From positions 434,001-498,000 of the forward strand of contig NZ_CP095043.1 in NCBI RefSeq assembly GCF_022919175.1: a stretch of DNA of 64,000 nt, written 5' to 3'. Position numbers and translations under genes: made by a program. Under the pieces are notes generated by a model. That model did no database searches. It had not been told where the DNA came from and worked only from the letters and a program-made list of their open reading frames with translations. Of the stretch, positions 10,621-20,965 are shown in pieces. This stretch comes from Leucobacter rhizosphaerae (GTDB lineage Bacteria; Actinomycetota; Actinomycetes; Actinomycetales; Microbacteriaceae). Every line of letters begins with the position of its first letter. Within the stretch, counting starts at the first letter, position 1.

Positions 10621-11807
10621 TCAGACTCGGGCGTCGCGCGTCTCGAGCAATCCCAATCGACTGTTGGTGCGCGCGGTGTCGCGATTCGCGCCGTCGATGT
10701 CCAGGATCTCGTCGAGCGGGTGATCCGAGACGAGCACCAGCTCGGCCGCGCGGTCGTACAGCACATCGATGAGGTTGACCCAGCGGCGCCGCACCGCCTC
10801 GGTCTCCCGCGAGAGCCGGGGACCCCGTCGATCACCACCCGCGTGCGGTGGTCCGTGAGATTCAGGTAGTCGAGGGTAGCGCGCGCCTGTCGGCACAGAG
10901 CGTCGAAGTTGAATCGCGCGGCGTCTGCGGCGAACCCGGTGGTGGCGATCTCGTAGTGCCCCGCGACGATGGTGCCCGGGGTCTGCTCGGTCGGCAGATC
11001 CCACTGCCGCAGGATCTCGGCCAATCCCTCCGTGTCATCCGAATGGATCAGCCGGCCGCGACGGAACGCGGCGGTGCTGGCGTGCGAGGTCTCGGTGCTG
11101 GCCTCACGAGTGCTCGCCTCACCATTGCCGGCCTCGCTCGTCCCGGCGCCACCCGCGACCACTGAGCCCGGGGCACCGGTCCGCAGATCCGTCGCGCCGC
11201 CGACCTCCACGACCTCGAGCTCCCGCTTCAGCTGGTCGATGCCCGGCAGGTAGAGCTCGTGGTACAGCGGGTGGGGCAGCAGCTGATCCGGGTGGTAGTT
11301 CGACGTGATCACGAGGAAGAGCCCGCGCTCGAAGAGCTCGGTGAAGAGCCGATAGGACAGCATGCCGTCGGCGATGTCGTTGACCGAGAACTCGTCGATG
11401 CACAGCACGACCCGATCGCCGATGAGCGCGTCGAGCGCCGCCTCGACGGCGGTGCGGCCGGAGGTGTCGGAGCCGCCAGAGACATCGGTGCCGCTCTTCC
11501 CGGCGTGCACGGCCCGGTGGAAGTGGCGGAAGAGCTCGTGGTAGTGCACACGCCAGGTCCGGTCGTGGCCCACGCTCGCGAGGAACGCGTCCATCAACCA
11601 GCTCTTGCCGCGTCCGACCTCACCCCACAGATATATGCCGCGTCGCGGCTCGGGATCGACGATCGTGTCGCGCGGGGCGATGCGTCGACCGCCGGCGATC
11701 CTGTCGAGCAGCAGCTCGAGGCGCGCCGCGGCGCCGAGCTGCGCGTCGGTGAGGCCGAAGCCGGCGCGTCGCGCGTGCTCCGAGATGCGTCGGGCTGTGG
11801 GTTCCAT
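10621..11807 (-). pseudogene. zapE: ZapE/AFG1-type ATPase with one-base frameshift near the C-terminus
   Basis: Starts at ATG 11807. The first ~330 codons encode an AFG1/ZapE P-loop ATPase: Walker A WGEVGRGKSW, Walker B VLCIDEFSV, then LFLVITSNYHPDQLL. An Ala/Gly/Ser/Thr-rich insert lies after EVVEVGG. At VVIDGVP the frame breaks. The expected continuation RLSRETEAVRRRWV ... is intact in the neighbouring frame and ends at 10621. Restoring one base in the G4 run at 10818-10821 (C4 on the coding strand) gives a normal 395-aa protein. ZapE links to FtsZ-ring stability; Afg1 to membrane protein quality control. May be a sequencing error rather than a dead gene. Confidence 0.8.
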
Positions 11808-11815
11808 CGCGACCC

Positions 11816-11821
11816 ACCCTA
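11816..11821 (-). promoter_or_regulatory. Candidate -10 of zapE
   Basis: TAGGGT on the minus strand ends 8 nt before the zapE ATG, close to leaderless geometry. Confidence 0.35.
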
Positions 11822-11832
11822 GCGACTCGCTG

Positions 11833-11861
11833 CTGACGATGAGCCGGGGCGGCGCTAGACT
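11833..11861 (+). promoter_or_regulatory. Promoter of the HIT gene, leaderless spacing
   Basis: CTGACG at 11833-11838 and TAGACT at 11856-11861 are 17 nt apart, and the -10 ends 7 nt before the ATG at 11869. No Shine-Dalgarno sequence is present, consistent with leaderless translation. Confidence 0.55.
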
Positions 11862-11868
11862 GGTCGCT

Positions 11869-12219
11869 ATGGCAACTGAGACGGTGTTCGGCAAGATCGT
11901 GTCGGGGGAGATCCCGGTCGAGATCCTCGCGGAGACCGAACGGGTGATCGCGTTCCCCGACATGAACCCGCAGGCGGCGGTCCACGTGCTGGTGATCCCG
12001 AAATCGACGGAGTATCAGAACGTGGTGGAACTCGCCGCGGGCGATCCCGAGACCCTCGCCGAGATGATCGCGGTGGCGCAGCGCCTCGCCGACGAACTCG
12101 CCGAGGGCGAGTTCCGCCTCATCTTCAATACGGGCGAGGGGGCCGGGCAGACGGTCTTCCACGTGCACGCGCACGTCCTCGCCGGTGCATTCAAGGAGCA
12201 TTCCCTCGTTGGATCCTGA
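11869..12219 (+). CDS. HIT family nucleotide-binding protein (HINT type)
   Basis: 116 aa. The histidine triad HVHAHVLAG lies near the C-terminus (~98-106), with TVFGKIVSGEIP at the N-terminus, as in HINT-branch hydrolases of nucleoside phosphoramidates. The 3' end overlaps the start of phoH by 11 bp, so phoH translation is probably coupled to it. A leaderless promoter lies directly upstream. Confidence 0.93.
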   Translation: MATETVFGKIVSGEIPVEILAETERVIAFPDMNPQAAVHVLVIPKSTEYQNVVELAAGDPETLAEMIAVAQRLADELAEGEFRLIFNTGEGAGQTVFHVHAHVLAGAFKEHSLVGS

Positions 12220-13267
12220 ACCAACCCCTGCGACGCAGGAAACCCCAGCCACCGCACCCGAGCTGCAGCGCACGGTCCTGTTGACGGGGGTCGACCTCGC
12301 GTCGTTCCTCGGGCACCGGGATCAGCTCATCGCTGACCTCGAATCCCAGCACCCCGCGGTCGCCTTCCACGCCCGCGACGAGGTCCTGAATCTTCGCGGT
12401 CCCGCCGACGCCGTGATCGCCGCCGAGCAAGTGGTGCTCGAGGTGCTCGAGCTCGCCCGGCGCAGCGGCCCCGTGTCGCGACTCGATGTACGAGAGGTCA
12501 CCCGCATGGTCCACGACGGCAACGGCCCCACCGCCGCCCAGGTGCTCAGCGCCCCGATCCTGACGGTGCGCGGCACTGCGGTGCGACCGCAGACCCGCGG
12601 CCAGCGCGCCTACGTCGACGCGATCGACACCCACACCATCGTGTTCGGGATCGGCCCCGCCGGCACGGGCAAGACGTATCTCGCGATGGCGAAGGCGGTG
12701 CAGGCGCTGCAGCGCCGCGAGGTCTCCAAGATCATCCTCACGCGGCCGGCCGTCGAGGCGGGAGAGCGCCTCGGGTATCTTCCGGGCACCCTCGAGGACA
12801 AGATCGATCCGTACCTGCGTCCGCTGTTCGACGCGGTCGGCTCCATGATGGATCCCGAGATCGTGCCGAAGCTCCTCGCGAGCGGCACCATCGAGGTCGC
12901 CCCGCTCGCGTACATGCGCGGTCGCACGCTGAACGAGTCGTTCGTGATCCTCGACGAGGCCCAGAACACCACTCCCGAGCAGATGAAGATGTTCCTCACG
13001 CGACTCGGATACGGCTCCAAGATGGTCGTCACCGGCGATGTCACCCAGGTCGATCTGCCGCTCGCGGCGAGCGGCCTGCGCGTGGTGAGCCGGATCCTCC
13101 GCGGTGTTGAGGACATCCACTTCGCCGAGCTCGACTCGGACGACATCGTGCGGCACAGCCTCGTCGGCCGGATCGTCGACGCCTACCAGACCTACAGCGA
13201 CACCGAGCGGGCCGGGAACGCCGGTCACTCGGGTCGCCATCAGACCCCAGGAGAGTCCCCGCAGTGA
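12209..13267 (+). CDS. phoH: PhoH family ATPase
   Basis: 352 aa from TTG 12209. This start is preferred over GTG 12185 because AAGGAG (12193-12198) sits 10 nt ahead of it. N-terminal KH-like region (~15-100), then a P-loop ATPase with GPAGTGKTYLA at ~149 and the Walker B ILDEAQNTT. Likely an RNA-linked ATPase that acts with YbeY and Era in rRNA processing; the following genes are exactly these. Overlaps ybeY by GTGA. Confidence 0.92.
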   Translation: MDPEPTPATQETPATAPELQRTVLLTGVDLASFLGHRDQLIADLESQHPAVAFHARDEVLNLRGPADAVIAAEQVVLEVLELARRSGPVSRLDVREVTRMVHDGNGPTAAQVLSAPILTVRGTAVRPQTRGQRAYVDAIDTHTIVFGIGPAGTGKTYLAMAKAVQALQRREVSKIILTRPAVEAGERLGYLPGTLEDKIDPYLRPLFDAVGSMMDPEIVPKLLASGTIEVAPLAYMRGRTLNESFVILDEAQNTTPEQMKMFLTRLGYGSKMVVTGDVTQVDLPLAASGLRVVSRILRGVEDIHFAELDSDDIVRHSLVGRIVDAYQTYSDTERAGNAGHSGRHQTPGESPQ

Positions 13268-13725
13268 GCGTTGAGATCAATAACGAATCAGGTGTCGAGG
13301 TCGGCGAAGCACGGTTGCAGCGCCTCGCGGGGTTTGTGCTCGAGTCGATGCACGTGCACCCCGATACCGAGCTCGGGATCGTGATGGTCGACGAGGCTGG
13401 GATCGAGCAGCTCCACGTGCAGTGGATGGACGAGCCCGGGCCGACCGACGTGCTGAGCTTCCCGATGGACGAGTTGCGGCCGGGCCGGGTCGACGCGCAG
13501 ACCCCCGCGGGTCTGCTCGGCGACGTCGTGATCTGCCCGCAGGTCGCCGAGGCCCAGGCGGAGGCCGCGGGGCACGATCTCGAGCAGGAGGTCGCGGTGC
13601 TGCTCACCCACGGCATGCTGCACCTCCTCGGCTTCGACCACGCCACCCCGGACGAGGAAGCCGAGATGTTCGGGCTGCAGCGCGACCTGCTGCTGTCCTT
13701 CGCCATGCGCGACCGCAAACGATGA
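13264..13725 (+). CDS. ybeY: rRNA maturation endoribonuclease YbeY
   Basis: 153 aa. The zinc site HGMLHLLGFDH (~116-126) carries all three histidines. Needed for 16S rRNA 3'-end processing and 70S quality control. Sits in the overlapping chain phoH-ybeY-CBS-era (all ATGA/GTGA junctions). Confidence 0.96.
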   Translation: MSVEINNESGVEVGEARLQRLAGFVLESMHVHPDTELGIVMVDEAGIEQLHVQWMDEPGPTDVLSFPMDELRPGRVDAQTPAGLLGDVVICPQVAEAQAEAAGHDLEQEVAVLLTHGMLHLLGFDHATPDEEAEMFGLQRDLLLSFAMRDRKR

Positions 13726-15014
13726 GCGGGCTACTCATCGCACTGCTGCTCGGATCGGCAGTGGTGCTGCTGGCCGGCGGCGGTCTGCTCGCGGCCGCAG
13801 ACGCGGCGCTCGGCGTCCGATCCCGCGCCGAACTCCTGGCGCTCGCGGAGCAGTCCGGTCGACGCGGTGCGGCGATTCGGGCGATCGCCGAGGACGAAGT
13901 GGCCCACGTCAACGCGCTGAGCTTCGCCCGTGTCTTCGCGGAGACGCTTGCCGCCGTGCTCATCACGCTCGTGCTCGCCTACTCGCTCGACGAACTGTGG
14001 TTGGAGCTCGTCATCGCCACCCTCGTGATGACGGCCGTGACGTTCGCGCTCGTCGGCTCGAGTCCGCGCACGGTCGGGACGCACCACCCCGAGGCGGTGA
14101 TCCGCTTCGCCTCACCCACCGTCCGCGCCCTGCGCGTGATCCTGGGTCCCATCGCGACGGCGCTCATCCGACTCAGCACGCGGGTGACCCCGGGGCGCGG
14201 TCCCGGCGGTGCCCGGATCCGTGACGAGCAGCAGCTGCTCTCGATGGTGGATCAGGCCGCCGAGCAGTCGCTGCTCGAGACGGACGACCGCGACTACATC
14301 CACTCGCTCGTCGAGTTCGGCGACACCCTGGTCCGCGAGGTCATGGTGCCCCGGATCGACATGGTGACGGTGGGGAGCGACATGACGGTGCGGGAGACGC
14401 TCGAGCAGCTCCACACGTCGCGGCACTCCCGCGTGCCGGTCATCGCGGGCGAGATCGACGATGTGGCGGGAATCGCCTACCTGCGCGACGCGAGCCGGTT
14501 CCTGCTGCGACGACCGGAGGAGGCGGACACCGCCCCCGTCACGCGCATCATGAAGCCGGCGATCTTCGTGCCCGAGGTGCAACGCGCCGACAAACTGCTC
14601 CGCCAGATGCAGCGCGCATCCAATCACCTCGCGCTGGTCGTGGACGAGTACGGGGGCATCTCCGGACTCGTCACGCTCGAGGACCTCATCGAGGAGCTCC
14701 TGGGCGAGATCACGGACGAGCACGACCGCGACGCACCGGAGGTCGTGCCGCAGGACGACGGCACGTTCCTGGTCAGCGCCCGGCTCTCGGTCGAGGACCT
14801 CGGCGAATTGTTCGCGCTCGAACTGGAGGACGACGACGTGGACACCGTCGGCGGACTCGTCGCCAAGCACCTGGGCCGACTGCCCGAACCCGGCGACACC
14901 GTGACGGTGGCCGGCATCGCACTCACCGCAACCGAGATCGAACGACGGAGGCAGCGCCTCCTCACCGCCCACGTGCGCTGGGTCGGCACCGACGAAGACG
15001 AGGACGCATCATGA
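13722..15014 (+). CDS. CNNM/CorC-type membrane protein with CBS pair
   Basis: 430 aa. N-terminal DUF21 region with about four transmembrane helices (~3-130, starting LLIALLLGSAVVLL), then two CBS domains (~205-335: REVMVPRIDMVTV, VVDEYGGISGLVTLEDLIEEL) and a C-terminal CorC/HlyC domain. Family members are implicated in Mg2+/Co2+ efflux; the hemolysin name is historical. Overlaps ybeY upstream and era downstream by 4 bp each. Confidence 0.92.
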   Translation: MSGLLIALLLGSAVVLLAGGGLLAAADAALGVRSRAELLALAEQSGRRGAAIRAIAEDEVAHVNALSFARVFAETLAAVLITLVLAYSLDELWLELVIATLVMTAVTFALVGSSPRTVGTHHPEAVIRFASPTVRALRVILGPIATALIRLSTRVTPGRGPGGARIRDEQQLLSMVDQAAEQSLLETDDRDYIHSLVEFGDTLVREVMVPRIDMVTVGSDMTVRETLEQLHTSRHSRVPVIAGEIDDVAGIAYLRDASRFLLRRPEEADTAPVTRIMKPAIFVPEVQRADKLLRQMQRASNHLALVVDEYGGISGLVTLEDLIEELLGEITDEHDRDAPEVVPQDDGTFLVSARLSVEDLGELFALELEDDDVDTVGGLVAKHLGRLPEPGDTVTVAGIALTATEIERRRQRLLTAHVRWVGTDEDEDAS

Positions 15015-15931
15015 CGGCAACACCCACCCCCGCATCCGAGCGGGCCGACACCTTCCGCGCGGGCTTCGTCTCCTTCGTCGGCCGCCCGAACGTGGGCAAG
15101 TCGACGCTGACGAACGCGCTCGTCGGTGAGAAGATCGCGATCACGAGCCCGAAGCCGCAGACGACGCGCCGCGCGATTCGCGGGATCGCGCATCGCCCCG
15201 ACGGCCAGCTCATCATCGTGGACACCCCGGGGATCCACCGCCCACGCACCCTGCTTGGCGAACGGCTCAATGCGCTCGTGGAGTCGACGCTCGGAGACGT
15301 CGATGTGATCGGCTTCTGCGTCCCGGCGAACGAGAAGCTCGGGCCGGGGGATCGGTTCATCAACGACCGTCTCGAGGACTTCCCCCGTGCGAAGAAGGTC
15401 GCGATCCTCACCAAGGTGGACGAGGCCTCGCGGAGCGAGATCATCGACCAGCTCGCGCGGCTCGGCGAGCTGCGGGAATGGGACGCGGTCGTGCCGATCT
15501 CGGCGGTCACCCGCGAGCAACTCGACGTGCTCTCGGACGTGCTGCTCGGGCTCATGCCGCTGTCGCCCCCGCTCTACGAGGATGCCCAGACGACCGATGA
15601 GGGCGAGGACGACCGGATCGCGGAGCTGATCCGCGAGGCGGCCCTCGACGGCGCCCGTGAGGAACTGCCGCACTCGCTGGCCGCGACGGTCGACGATCGT
15701 GAGGAGCGCGAGGACGGCCTGCTCGAGCTCTACGCCTCGATTTACGTCGAGCGCGACAGCCAGAAGGGGATCGTGATCGGCAAGGGCGGATCGCGCCTGC
15801 GCCAGGTCGGCGAGACCGCGCGCCACGAGATCGAAGCGCTGCTCGGGCGACGCGTGTACTTGTCGTTGCGGGTCAAGGTGCTGAAGGAGTGGCAGCGTGA
15901 CCCGAAGGCGCTCGGCAAGCTCGGATTCTGA
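15011..15931 (+). CDS. era: GTPase Era
   Basis: 306 aa. G1 GRPNVGKS (~24-31), G3 DTPG (~73), G4 TKVD (Thr replaces the usual Asn). C-terminal KH domain with KGIVIGKGGSRLRQVG. Binds the 3' end of 16S rRNA during 30S assembly. Last gene of the phoH-ybeY-CBS-era overlap chain. Confidence 0.97.
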   Translation: MTATPTPASERADTFRAGFVSFVGRPNVGKSTLTNALVGEKIAITSPKPQTTRRAIRGIAHRPDGQLIIVDTPGIHRPRTLLGERLNALVESTLGDVDVIGFCVPANEKLGPGDRFINDRLEDFPRAKKVAILTKVDEASRSEIIDQLARLGELREWDAVVPISAVTREQLDVLSDVLLGLMPLSPPLYEDAQTTDEGEDDRIAELIREAALDGAREELPHSLAATVDDREEREDGLLELYASIYVERDSQKGIVIGKGGSRLRQVGETARHEIEALLGRRVYLSLRVKVLKEWQRDPKALGKLGF

Positions 15932-15981
15932 CGCTGCAGCGCGGCCGCGACTCAGCCCTGATGCCGACGCGGGCTCTGCGA

Positions 15982-15987
15982 TAGGAT
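15982..15987 (+). promoter_or_regulatory. -10 box of the DUF5684-like gene, leaderless spacing
   Basis: TAGGAT ends 6 nt before the ATG at 15994; no Shine-Dalgarno sequence between. Confidence 0.5.
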
Positions 15988-15993
15988 CCAGCC

Positions 15994-16365
15994 ATGGACA
16001 GCATCACCGATCAGACGCAAATCATGGCCCTGTTCCAGAACTACGGCGTCTTCGCCGTGGTCTGGTACGTCATCATCGCGATCGCGCTCTGGCGCGTGTT
16101 CTCGAAGGCCGGCTACCCCGGGATCCTCGCGATCATCCCGATCGTGAACGTCTTCATCCTGGTGAAGGTCGCCGGGTACTCCGCATGGATGGCGCTGCTC
16201 TACATCATCCCGATCGTCAACATCATCTTCTCGATCTTCGTGGCGATCCGGCTCGGCGAGCGCTTCGGCAAGGGCGGGGCGTTCTCGTTCTTCCTGCTGT
16301 GGCTCTTCTCCGCGATCGGCTACCTGATCCTCGGCTTCGGCAGCGCCCAGTACCGCAGCCGCTGA
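15994..16365 (+). CDS. Small multi-pass membrane protein, DUF5684-like
   Basis: 123 aa with four hydrophobic segments (~14-35, ~43-58, ~62-82, ~93-115). The phrases GYPGILAIIPIVNVFILVK and LYIIPIVNIIFSIFVAI form the internally repeated pattern typical of DUF5684 proteins, which often sit near signal peptidase genes. Function unknown. Convergent with the DUF2207 gene; the 40-bp gap contains repeats of GCCGCTGAG. Confidence 0.75.
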   Translation: MDSITDQTQIMALFQNYGVFAVVWYVIIAIALWRVFSKAGYPGILAIIPIVNVFILVKVAGYSAWMALLYIIPIVNIIFSIFVAIRLGERFGKGGAFSFFLLWLFSAIGYLILGFGSAQYRSR

Positions 16366-16405
16366 GCTGCCGCTGCTGAGCCGCGGCCGCTGAGCCGCGA
16401 TCCCA

Positions 16406-18262
16406 CTAGCGACCGCCGGAGAACCCGCCGCCGCCACCGCCACCGACGAACCCGCCGCCGGTGGATCCGCCCGAGCTGCTCGACGTGTAGCTGACCGACG
16501 AGTTGAGATTGCTGGTGAAGCTCGAGATCGTGCTGCTGAAGTGCGAGATCCCGTGCATCCCCAGCGCCGGGTACCAGAGCGGAACGTACCCCGTCTGCTC
16601 GGCGTACTTCGTCTCGAGCGTGCGGGTCCACTGCTTCTCGAGCCCGAAGAGCATCGCGTAGGGGAGGAGTCGCTCGTACAGCTCGATCACGTTGACCGTG
16701 CCGTCCTGCCGGCGTTCAGCCCCCTCGACGGACTGCAGCATCTGCAGCCGGTCGGTCTCGGCGACGCGGATGAACTCGCGGACCCCCTCCAGGTACTCGC
16801 GGGTCTCCGCCCCGAGCGGGGTGTGGACCCGGTGCTTCACGAGGCCGATGACCCCGAGCACCGCCGCGATCACCACGGCGACGAGGCCGATCACCGGGGT
16901 GACCGAACTCCGGCTCATCATGCCGAGGATCACGAACACCAGGAGCACCGCCGCGAGTCCGAGCGACGCGAAGCCGAGGATCCGAGCGACCGGGCTCGCG
17001 ACCTTCTCGAAGTAGCCTCGCTCGGATGCCTGGGCGTTCCCCTCGGTCTGCAGCGCCGTCATGCGCTTGCCGAAGTCCTCATCCTCCTTCGGGATCTCGA
17101 TCACTGCTCCCGGCGCTGCGGACGGGAACAGATCGTGCAGCGTCGCGACGTCGAGGGCGTCGCCGGCGCGCGTGGGGTCGAGCAGCCGCACGGCGGGCTG
17201 CGGGTCCTTCGGGCCGAAGAATCCGGCCTCGGGTTCCCCCTCCTCGATCCGGATCGCCCCCGTGACGGCGAGGTGCACGAACTCCGCCGGAACGGGCGGA
17301 GTCGACACCCCGACGATCGGGGCGGCGAGGAGCGGCGGCAGGTGCGCGGGCACGTCGTACTGCGCGACGACCACCCCGCGGCCTTTCCGGCGGGATCCCC
17401 GCAAGCGGGCGATGGCGACGGTACTCGCGACCCCGGTGGCGGTGGCGATCCCCGCGATGAACAGTGGGAGCGTGTCGAGTGCGAAGTTCGGCAGGCGCGA
17501 CTCCGGCTGCACGACCGTGCCGGGCGCCAGGCCGATCGCCACCGTCGCACCCTCCTGCGGGCCCATCGGCATCGGTGCGAGTGTGAAGGTCGTGGAGGAC
17601 GCATCGCGCTGGAGCTCGCACGATGCGGTGGCGTTCGCGGCACCGGCGTAGCACTGCGCGTCCCCGGTGAGCGCATCGGCGAGCTCCGGTGCGAACGTGA
17701 AACTGGCGGAGAAGGCGTCGATGGGCTGCAGGTGCTCGACGTCCAGCACATCCCAGTAGAACTCGTCGGCGGCACCGTCGTCGCGCGCGAGGATCGTGTC
17801 GCTCAGCGTGTAGCTCAGCACATACGTCTGCGTGCCGCGCACGAATCGGTCGTCGCCCGTCAGGAACGCGACGAAGCCGTCGTCCTCCTCGATCTCGAAG
17901 GGCACCGGGGCACCGTTCCCGTCCGTGACGTTGAAGTCGCGCGGATCCGTCGAGGACCCCTGGTAGTCGATCGGGATCCCGCGCACGAGCCCGCGATTCT
18001 GGTCGAAGTCCGGGAACCTGGCGACGAGGGTCTCGGTGACGCGGGTCTCGGCACGACCGTCCTCGTCGAGCGAGATCTCGTAATTGGCGTGCCAGCTCTC
18101 GTAGCTGAAATCACTCGTGTCCGCGTGCGCGGCCACGCTCGGCGCGAGCGCCGCGACGGCCGCGAGCACCAGACCTCCGAGTGCCCAGCGGGAGCGGGAT
18201 CTCGGACGCGCGCGTCGCGGTGCGGGTGATCCTGACGTCGGGAGGTGCGGCGCTGAGGTCAT
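16406..18262 (-). CDS. DUF2207 family membrane protein
   Basis: 618 aa from ATG 18262. Arg-rich N-terminus and signal peptide (~25-47), then an exported beta-rich DUF2207 domain (YEISLDEDGRAETRVTETLVARFPD) to ~300. One transmembrane helix follows at ~305-330, then a cytoplasmic part with two further helices (~465-520). It ends in a Ser/Gly-rich tail (GGSTGGGFVGGGGGGGFSGGR) typical of the family. Role unknown, probably envelope-related. A TACGCT box lies 6 nt before the start. Confidence 0.87.
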   Translation of the reverse strand: MTSAPHLPTSGSPAPRRARPRSRSRWALGGLVLAAVAALAPSVAAHADTSDFSYESWHANYEISLDEDGRAETRVTETLVARFPDFDQNRGLVRGIPIDYQGSSTDPRDFNVTDGNGAPVPFEIEEDDGFVAFLTGDDRFVRGTQTYVLSYTLSDTILARDDGAADEFYWDVLDVEHLQPIDAFSASFTFAPELADALTGDAQCYAGAANATASCELQRDASSTTFTLAPMPMGPQEGATVAIGLAPGTVVQPESRLPNFALDTLPLFIAGIATATGVASTVAIARLRGSRRKGRGVVVAQYDVPAHLPPLLAAPIVGVSTPPVPAEFVHLAVTGAIRIEEGEPEAGFFGPKDPQPAVRLLDPTRAGDALDVATLHDLFPSAAPGAVIEIPKEDEDFGKRMTALQTEGNAQASERGYFEKVASPVARILGFASLGLAAVLLVFVILGMMSRSSVTPVIGLVAVVIAAVLGVIGLVKHRVHTPLGAETREYLEGVREFIRVAETDRLQMLQSVEGAERRQDGTVNVIELYERLLPYAMLFGLEKQWTRTLETKYAEQTGYVPLWYPALGMHGISHFSSTISSFTSNLNSSVSYTSSSSGGSTGGGFVGGGGGGGFSGGR

Positions 18263-18268
18263 ACCACC

Positions 18269-18274
18269 AGCGTA
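18269..18274 (-). promoter_or_regulatory. -10 box of the DUF2207 gene, leaderless spacing
   Basis: TACGCT on the minus strand, 6 nt before the ATG at 18262. Confidence 0.45.
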
Positions 18275-18356
18275 TGCCACGGGCGTTTTCGAGGCTCGGC
18301 CGTATCCGCGGCGAGGCGGGTGAGGCGTCGGTGCGGGACCCGCGATCTCGCGGTGA

Positions 18357-18362
18357 TATAGT
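18357..18362 (+). promoter_or_regulatory. -10 box of the leuA leader transcript
   Basis: TATAGT ends 6 nt before the ATG of the leader peptide, so the leader mRNA would begin at or next to that ATG. No clear -35. Confidence 0.6.
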
Positions 18363-18368
18363 GAACCC

Positions 18369-18413
18369 ATGCTGTTCGGCTCGCTTCTCCTTAGCTGCCG
18401 CGACGAGTCCTAA
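18369..18413 (+). CDS. leuL: leuA leader peptide (attenuation uORF), 14 aa
   Basis: ATG to TAA encodes MLFGSLLLSCRDES: four leucines in 14 residues, three of them consecutive (CTT CTC CTT). The stop lies just after the 5' arm of a terminator hairpin (18398-18437). This is the layout of ribosome-mediated attenuation: scarce Leu-tRNA stalls the ribosome on the Leu run and prevents terminator formation ahead of leuA. The peptide appears to be translated from a leaderless transcript. Confidence 0.82.
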   Translation: MLFGSLLLSCRDES

Positions 18414-18449
18414 TCCTTCAGGCCTCACTCGTCGCGGTGTTTGTGTTTG
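18398..18449 (+). terminator. leuA attenuator terminator
   Basis: CCGCGACGAG (18398-18407) pairs perfectly with CTCGTCGCGG (18428-18437) across a 20-nt loop and is followed by the T-rich TGTTTGTGTTT. The 5' arm lies inside the last codons of the leader peptide, so ribosome position controls folding. leuA starts 36 bp past the T-rich tract. Confidence 0.85.
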
Positions 18450-18454
18450 GCTGA

Positions 18455-20248
<1,794 letters not shown>

Positions 20249-20323
20249 CTCCGTCGCGTTTCAGATTCGTAGATATCTTCGAATCAACGGTGTGGCGAGT
20301 CCGTCAACGTCCGACACGCGGCC

Positions 20324-20329
20324 TAGGCT
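20324..20329 (+). promoter_or_regulatory. -10 box of ruvA, leaderless spacing
   Basis: TAGGCT ends 6 nt before the ruvA GTG at 20336; no ribosome binding site between. Confidence 0.5.
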
Positions 20330-20335
20330 GATCCC

Positions 20336-20965
20336 GTGATTGCTTCGATTCAAGGGCGGGTCCTCTCCGCGGGTACAGGGTGGGTCGTGATCGGTGTCGG
20401 CGGGATCGGCCTGCGCGTGGAGGTGCCGAGCGGCCGCGTCGCTCAGGCCCACGTCGGCGACGACCTCAGCCTGCACACCTCGCTGGTGGTGCGGGAGGAT
20501 TCGCTGACCCTCTTCGGGTTCGCGACGTCCGAGGAGATCGACGTGTTCAGTCATCTCATCGCCGTCTCTGGTGTCGGCCCGCGGAGCGCGCTCGGCGTCC
20601 TCTCCGCGCTCACCCCCGGCGAGATCGCTCGCGCGGTGTCCGCGGACGATGAGAAGCCGTTCCGCAAGGTCTCCGGCATCGGCCCGAAGACGGCCAAGCT
20701 GATCGTGGTCTCACTCGCGGGCAAACTCGCGGGGCTCGAACTCGCGGCCGCCGACGGAGCGCCGGTCGACGCGGATCCCGAGACGGCGGTGGCGGAGGCC
20801 GTGCGCGACGGCCTGGTCGGGCTCGGGTGGGGTGAGTCGGACGCGTGGCAGGCGGTGCAGGACGCGCGGGACGCGGGCGCGCCCGCTGACAGCGCCGGGT
20901 TGCTCCGCGCCACGTTGGCACTGCTGCAGGGGTCGCGCTCCGGTGCACGGGGAGGCTCCCGGTGA
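20336..20965 (+). CDS. ruvA: Holliday junction branch migration protein RuvA
   Basis: 209 aa. N-terminal OB fold ([13 protein letters not shown]), two helix-hairpin-helix motifs ([14 protein letters not shown] and [16 protein letters not shown]), and the C-terminal domain III that contacts RuvB. The tetramer holds the four-way junction. Overlaps ruvB by GTGA. ruvC, normally directly upstream, is missing here; leuA is the neighbour instead. Confidence 0.96.
   Translation: MIASIQGRVLSAGTGWVVIGVGGIGLRVEVPSGRVAQAHVGDDLSLHTSLVVREDSLTLFGFATSEEIDVFSHLIAVSGVGPRSALGVLSALTPGEIARAVSADDEKPFRKVSGIGPKTAKLIVVSLAGKLAGLELAAADGAPVDADPETAVAEAVRDGLVGLGWGESDAWQAVQDARDAGAPADSAGLLRATLALLQGSRSGARGGSR

Noticed and set aside
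10621..11807. Programmed ribosomal frameshift in zapE
   Set aside because: The shift site is a C4 run without a slippery heptamer or downstream structure that I can identify. A one-base loss from C5, as in the DUF1990 gene, explains it better.
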